DNA from: Bin127 sp965203505
GTDB lineage: Bacteria > Chloroflexota > Dehalococcoidia > Lucifugimonadales > Lucifugimonadaceae
DNA length: 64,000 nucleotides
Reading direction: 5' to 3'
Assembly (NCBI GenBank): GCA_965203505.1
Contig: OZ241880.1
Span: 2,170,001-2,234,000 of the forward strand
Shown one piece after another: positions 60,342 to 64,000 of this stretch (position 1 is its first letter; every line of letters starts with the position of its first letter). The notes beneath the pieces were generated by a model. The model worked only from the letters and a program-made list of their open reading frames with translations, made no database searches and had not been told where the DNA came from. Position numbers and translations under genes: made by a program.

Positions 60342-62732
60342 TCACTCTTCACCAGCCGTCTCCCCCTTCGGCATCCGGTAGCCGACGTGGCGCTCGGTGA
60401 AGATGTAGGCGGGGTCGGCCGCGTCGTCGCCCAGCTTGATCCGCAGCCTGCGTATGATGGTGCGCATGGGCCGCAGGTCGTCGCCGCTCCTCTCCCTCCA
60501 CACCCGGTCCAGGAGATGCTCGTAGGTCAGCGTCCGTCCAGCGCTGAAGGAGAGCTCGGCGAGCAGCCGGTACTCCAGCGGGAGCAGTTCCACCGGCTCC
60601 CCGGCCAGCGTCACCCTGCGCTGGCCGTAGTCGATGGTCAGGTCGCCCACAACGTATGGGGCCGACGGCTCAGGGGCCTCCCGCCGTCGCAGGGCCGCCG
60701 CGATCCTCGCCGAAAGCTCCGTCGGCGAGAAGGGCTTGACCACGTAGTCGGCGGCGCCCATGCCGAAGGCCGTAGCGATGAGCTCGTCCCGTCCGTAGGC
60801 GGAGAGGAAGATGACCGGCACGTCCGCCGCATCCAGAATCTCCCTCATCAGCTCGATGCCGTCCGCCCCCGGAAACATCAGGTCCAGCAGCACCAGTCGG
60901 GGCATCTCCTCCTCCACCAGGCGGAGGGTCTCCCCCGGGTCTCCAGTCACCAACGGCGCATAGCCCGCCTCGATGAGGGTGTCGCGGATATACCGGAGAT
61001 CGTTGGGATCGTCGTCCACCGCCAGTACCCGAACCCGTTCTGAGGTCTCTCCCCGTCCGCGCCGCGAGGTGCGCGCCTGCGACGGCCCCGTCGCGCCACC
61101 GCCGATCTCCGCCACCGCGGGCAGGGTGAAGGTGAAGCGGGCGCCGAGGCCCGGCCCGTCGCTCTCGGCCCAGATGCGACCCCCGTGGGCCTCCACTATC
61201 CCCTTGCAGATGGCAAGCCCCAGCCCAGTGCCCCCACCCTGGTCCTCGGACTGCGCCCGGGAGAACTTGCGGAACAGGTGGGGCAGGCTCTCCGCCGGGA
61301 TGCCCCGTCCCTCGTCAGCCACCGACAGGGCCACGTGCACCCCGTCCCGCACCGCGTTCACCCGGATGATCGACGACTCGGAGGAGTAGCGGGCGGCGTT
61401 GGCGAGAAGGTTGCCCAGCACCTGGACGACACGCCGCCGGTCCGCCATCAACTGCGGCAGGTCCGGCTCGATATCTACGGCCAGGCTGTTCCGGCCCCCG
61501 GCGCTCTTGAAGCCGATCCTCGCCCGCTCCAGCAGCAGCGTCACATCCGTCGGTTCCGGACCGACAGCCAGAGTGCCCGTCTCGATGCGGGCCACGTCGA
61601 GGAGGTCGGACACGAGACCGTGCATGTGGTCGACCTGCTCCTCGATCAGGCGGTGGAACTGCCGGGCCACGGCCGGGTCCAGATCACCCGCCGACTCCAG
61701 CAGCGTGGCGTTCGAGCCCTTGACCGCAGCCAGGGGCGCCCGGAGCTCGTGGCTCACCATGGCCAGGAACTCGGCCCGCAACCGCTCCAGCTCCTCCACG
61801 TCGGCCATGTCCTGCAGGGTGACGACCACCGACTCCACCGCGCCCTGCTCCGATAGGATGGGCGTGGCGTTCAGCAGCGCCGTGACGCTCCGCCCCTCCG
61901 GGACCCGCAGGATGATCTCCTCGGCCCGCAGCGTCTCCCCCACGCTCAGGAGCTCGGCCAAGGGGAACTCCCGCAGGGAGAACTCGCGCCCGTCGGCGCG
62001 TACGCAGGTGATAACGTCCAGAAGCATCTCGGGCGACTGGTCGGGACCCCGCAGCATGTCGGCAATCCTCCGGGCCTCCCGGTTGAAGGACTTCGGCGCT
62101 CCCGTAAGGGCGTCGAAAACCGCCACGCCCACCGGGGAGGTGTCGATGAGGGTCTCCAGATCCGCCCTGGCCCGTCGCTCATCCCGGTGCGTGCGGGCGT
62201 TGGCGATCACCAGCGCCGCCTGCGCGGCGAACATCACCAGGGTCTGCTCGTCCTCCGGGCTGAACTCCAGCCCGTCCTCGCGACCGGCAAGGAAGATGTT
62301 GCCCACCCGCTCGCTACCGTGGAACATCTGCGACGCCAGGAAGGGCGAAACCTGCTCCGCCGGCAGCGGCAGGCTGAAATCGGCAACGCCCAGGGACCTG
62401 ACGTAGCCCACCAGGTCGGGGATGCGCAGGGGATCGGAGACGCCGCCCAGCCGCTCGAATATCGCATGCCCATCCGGGGTCTGCCACAGCTGCTCAGCCT
62501 CCTCAGTCGTCATCCCCGACGACAGGAAGTCCTCCACCCGACCCGCGCCGTCCAAGAGAGTCATCACCCCGTAGCGGGCCCCGGTCAGGGCGCGGGCCGA
62601 GTCCAGCGCGCCCTGGAGCACCGTGTCGAAGTCCAGGCTCTCATTGATACGCAGGCTAGCCTGGCTCAGCCTCGCGAGCCGCTCCCGCAGAGCGGCCTCG
62701 CTCTCCGTCATCCGTTCGTTGCGTTGTTCCAA
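60342..62732 (-). CDS. HK2: GAF-PAS histidine kinase fused to receiver and OmpR/PhoB-type DNA-binding domain
   Basis: TTG start (GAGGTG about 5 bases upstream; ATG 62711 also possible), 796 residues, no membrane helix. Same architecture as HK1: GAF about 15-190, PAS 195-310, HisKA with His328 (MVSHELRAP), HATPase_c (NLLANAARYS, GRGIPAESLPHLF, GLGLAICKGIVEAHGG), receiver with Asp617 (LLDLMFPGADG) and VKPFSPTELSARI, and winged helix at the end (LLPLEYRLLAELSFSAGR...HVGYRMP). It is divergent from the 63 kb surface gene, across an HK2-type operator, so it is the best candidate regulator of set 2. Confidence 0.9.
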   Translation of the reverse strand: MEQRNERMTESEAALRERLARLSQASLRINESLDFDTVLQGALDSARALTGARYGVMTLLDGAGRVEDFLSSGMTTEEAEQLWQTPDGHAIFERLGGVSDPLRIPDLVGYVRSLGVADFSLPLPAEQVSPFLASQMFHGSERVGNIFLAGREDGLEFSPEDEQTLVMFAAQAALVIANARTHRDERRARADLETLIDTSPVGVAVFDALTGAPKSFNREARRIADMLRGPDQSPEMLLDVITCVRADGREFSLREFPLAELLSVGETLRAEEIILRVPEGRSVTALLNATPILSEQGAVESVVVTLQDMADVEELERLRAEFLAMVSHELRAPLAAVKGSNATLLESAGDLDPAVARQFHRLIEEQVDHMHGLVSDLLDVARIETGTLAVGPEPTDVTLLLERARIGFKSAGGRNSLAVDIEPDLPQLMADRRRVVQVLGNLLANAARYSSESSIIRVNAVRDGVHVALSVADEGRGIPAESLPHLFRKFSRAQSEDQGGGTGLGLAICKGIVEAHGGRIWAESDGPGLGARFTFTLPAVAEIGGGATGPSQARTSRRGRGETSERVRVLAVDDDPNDLRYIRDTLIEAGYAPLVTGDPGETLRLVEEEMPRLVLLDLMFPGADGIELMREILDAADVPVIFLSAYGRDELIATAFGMGAADYVVKPFSPTELSARIAAALRRREAPEPSAPYVVGDLTIDYGQRRVTLAGEPVELLPLEYRLLAELSFSAGRTLTYEHLLDRVWRERSGDDLRPMRTIIRRLRIKLGDDAADPAYIFTERHVGYRMPKGETAGEE

Positions 62733-62820
62733 CTTTTCACCTCGATGCGTCTGCCTAAGCCCGTCCCGTAGGACCGCCGGATTCGGCGTCTACTGGGGCA
62801 ATTATGCCATTTCCTGCCAT

Positions 62821-62886
62821 ATATCACCTGGGTTCATCAAAATTGCGCCTTAATATCACGGCCATATCATTCGAGGGTGGTATCCT
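62821..62886. promoter_or_regulatory. HK2-type operator between HK2 and the 63 kb gene
   Basis: ATATCAC at 62821 and 62853 and ATATCAT at 62864 (0/32/43); -10-like TATCCT at 62881-62886 for the plus-strand gene. The palindrome GGCAATTATGCC lies upstream at about 62797-62808. It may also serve HK2 autoregulation on the minus strand. Confidence 0.75.
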
Positions 62887-63015
62887 ATCCGCTGGGTGTA
62901 CCCGGTTGACGGGAGGGAGGCACATGGTTTTCGAACAGCCCGGCCTGGATAGGCGGCGCTTTCGCGCTCATTCCTCCCCGACTCTGCAACCTGAACAAGA
63001 GGAGTTCAAGCAACA

Positions 63016-63309
63016 ATGGACAACAATAGGGACCACGACAGCCTGAGACCGCATTCCTCAGCGCCCGGCAATGCCGCGCGCCGCGTCGTTGGCGCTATAG
63101 CACGTATGTTCGAAGGGGGGGGGGGTAATGGCCCCCGCGGCCTCTCCGCGATCCCTCTTCCCGTTCCGCCGGCTTCTCCGCCCTTCCGCGCTCCTTCTGG
63201 TCGCCGCCCTGGTGGGCATGGCGGCCTTGCTCACCCCACCGGCGCCCGCCGAGGCGGAAAGCGGCACCATCTGGTCCGCCACGCTGACGGTCCAACAGAT
63301 AGGGGGTAG
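63016..63309 (+). CDS. Conserved leader frame entering the G tract
   Basis: ATG 63016 (GAGGAG about 10 bases upstream) encodes MDNNRDHDSLRPHSSAPGNA...ARMFE and four Gly, then runs out of frame relative to the surface protein. One G fewer (10) or two more (13) would fuse it in frame with the 63128 gene. Only the first about 37 codons are conserved with the other leaders. Confidence 0.55.
   Translation: MDNNRDHDSLRPHSSAPGNAARRVVGAIARMFEGGGGNGPRGLSAIPLPVPPASPPFRAPSGRRPGGHGGLAHPTGARRGGKRHHLVRHADGPTDRG
63115..63125 (+). repeat. Homopolymer G11 at the 63 kb gene start
   Basis: Eleven G followed by TA-ATG. In-frame leader fusion needs 10 or 13. Confidence 0.9.
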
Positions 63310-64000
63310 CCGGGGATGCGTGACGATACAAATGGTGGGGACCGTAAGAGCATGCTCGAATGCTCTGACCACCGACCGGTTCACGTATTCCGGCCGGGAT
63401 TTTAGGGTCGAAGGAATTTACCACAGCCCAGACTACCGCTTTGTGCGATTACTGTTTGCCGGAGGCGCCATTAACTTCAAGGACGCCTTGTATCTGTACA
63501 TCGATGAGCAGCGGTATGACTTGAGCAGTTGGAATAGTCATTCGACTGGCATCACCGGCCAACACTTTCCCACGTTATCTTCACCTGATAACACAGCATC
63601 CTGGGCTGTAGGAGACACGGTGCAACTGCGCCTGGAACTCAAGGAACAGCCCGACCCCGGCGCACCGCCCCGGGTAGTTGCAGTCGACGCAGGGGATGGT
63701 TCAATAGCGGTTTTTTGGGACCCTGCGCCGAACGTGCGGGACGGCGCTTACAGGAGCGGTGGTGGACATGTGTACTACCACAGCGGTTATTGGGTGTCGA
63801 TTCGCAACGTCCGCGGGAGTTTCGACGTATTTGGCAATAAGACCTGGCGCGATGTTGACACTTATTACACACATGCAAAATCTAGTCAACATGCCAGGTC
63901 GAAAGGGTCAATAATCATTCCGGCTAAATACATCCGGCAGACGCGATGGGACGACTCGCACCCCACCTACGAGGTGCGAGTCCAGGCCTGGAATTGGGGA
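63128..64000 (+). CDS. Secreted surface protein of set 2, cut by the window end
   Basis: From ATG 63128 the frame is open for 291 codons to the edge. Hydrophobic segment (LLLVAALVGMAALLTPPAPA) ending AEAES near residue 44, then a disulphide-type beta module (GTIWSATLTVQQIGG...GCVTIQ...ACSNALTTDRFTYSG) like those in the 49 kb gene, then a fibronectin III-like domain (PPRVVAVDAGDGSIAVFWDP). It shares the leader/tract layout and HK2-type operator with the other two set-2 genes. Confidence 0.8.
   Translation, partial: MAPAASPRSLFPFRRLLRPSALLLVAALVGMAALLTPPAPAEAESGTIWSATLTVQQIGGSRGCVTIQMVGTVRACSNALTTDRFTYSGRDFRVEGIYHSPDYRFVRLLFAGGAINFKDALYLYIDEQRYDLSSWNSHSTGITGQHFPTLSSPDNTASWAVGDTVQLRLELKEQPDPGAPPRVVAVDAGDGSIAVFWDPAPNVRDGAYRSGGGHVYYHSGYWVSIRNVRGSFDVFGNKTWRDVDTYYTHAKSSQHARSKGSIIIPAKYIRQTRWDDSHPTYEVRVQAWNWG

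Overview
The window is about 64 kb of GC-rich bacterial chromosome. No rRNA or tRNA is visible, so lineage rests on style only. Lipoprotein and secretion signals, large mosaic cadherin-like/GLUG/Calx-beta surface proteins, fused kinase-regulator proteins and an IS1595-type element would fit a Chloroflexota-like organism; this is an inference with low to moderate confidence.

Layout. (1) 1-34000: eight very large secreted proteins, all on the minus strand. Each ends in the same single EF-hand tail, and each is preceded by the same upstream operator/promoter block. The first (1-9273) is split by a frameshift. An accessory patch at 26.5-29.0 kb interrupts the array and holds HicB/HicA, a Panacea-type antitoxin/toxin pair and transposon remnants. 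(2) 34180-36552: a fused GAF-PAS-histidine kinase-receiver-winged-helix regulator (here HK1), divergent from the eighth surface gene and sharing an operator region with it. (3) 36.8-37.8 kb: a Dps-Fur/PerR operon with a clear promoter and two operator boxes. (4) 38-42 kb: a TolB-like propeller protein, small secreted and membrane proteins, and a decayed flavoenzyme fragment. (5) 41.9-44.8 kb: a vWA / PP2C phosphatase / protein kinase operon (TerY-P triad). (6) 45391-47932: an IS1595-type transposon with 38-bp inverted repeats, 8-bp target duplications and four cargo genes. (7) 48.9-64 kb: a second surface-protein set on the plus strand (genes near 49.3, 56.6 and 63.1 kb), interleaved with a truncated kinase, a serpin lipoprotein and a second fused kinase-regulator (HK2, 60342-62732).

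The most interesting structure is a two-branch regulatory system. All eight set-1 genes carry four 7-bp half-sites at offsets 0/11/31/42, followed 11 bp downstream by a -10-like hexamer. All three set-2 genes carry a different half-site at offsets 0/(11)/32/43 with a -10-like hexamer at constant distance. Each set lies beside its own copy of a paralogous kinase that ends in an OmpR/PhoB-type DNA-binding domain, a class known to bind 11-bp-spaced direct repeats. In addition, five of the surface genes carry 11-14-nt G/C homopolymers at the junction between the leader and the signal peptide. The tract length sets the reading frame, which looks like slipped-strand phase variation. By my reading gene 23544-26309 is in frame; the genes at 20176-23045 and 56558-57437 are out of frame; those at 49 kb and 63 kb are out of frame with a conserved upstream leader but have an alternative ATG directly after the tract.
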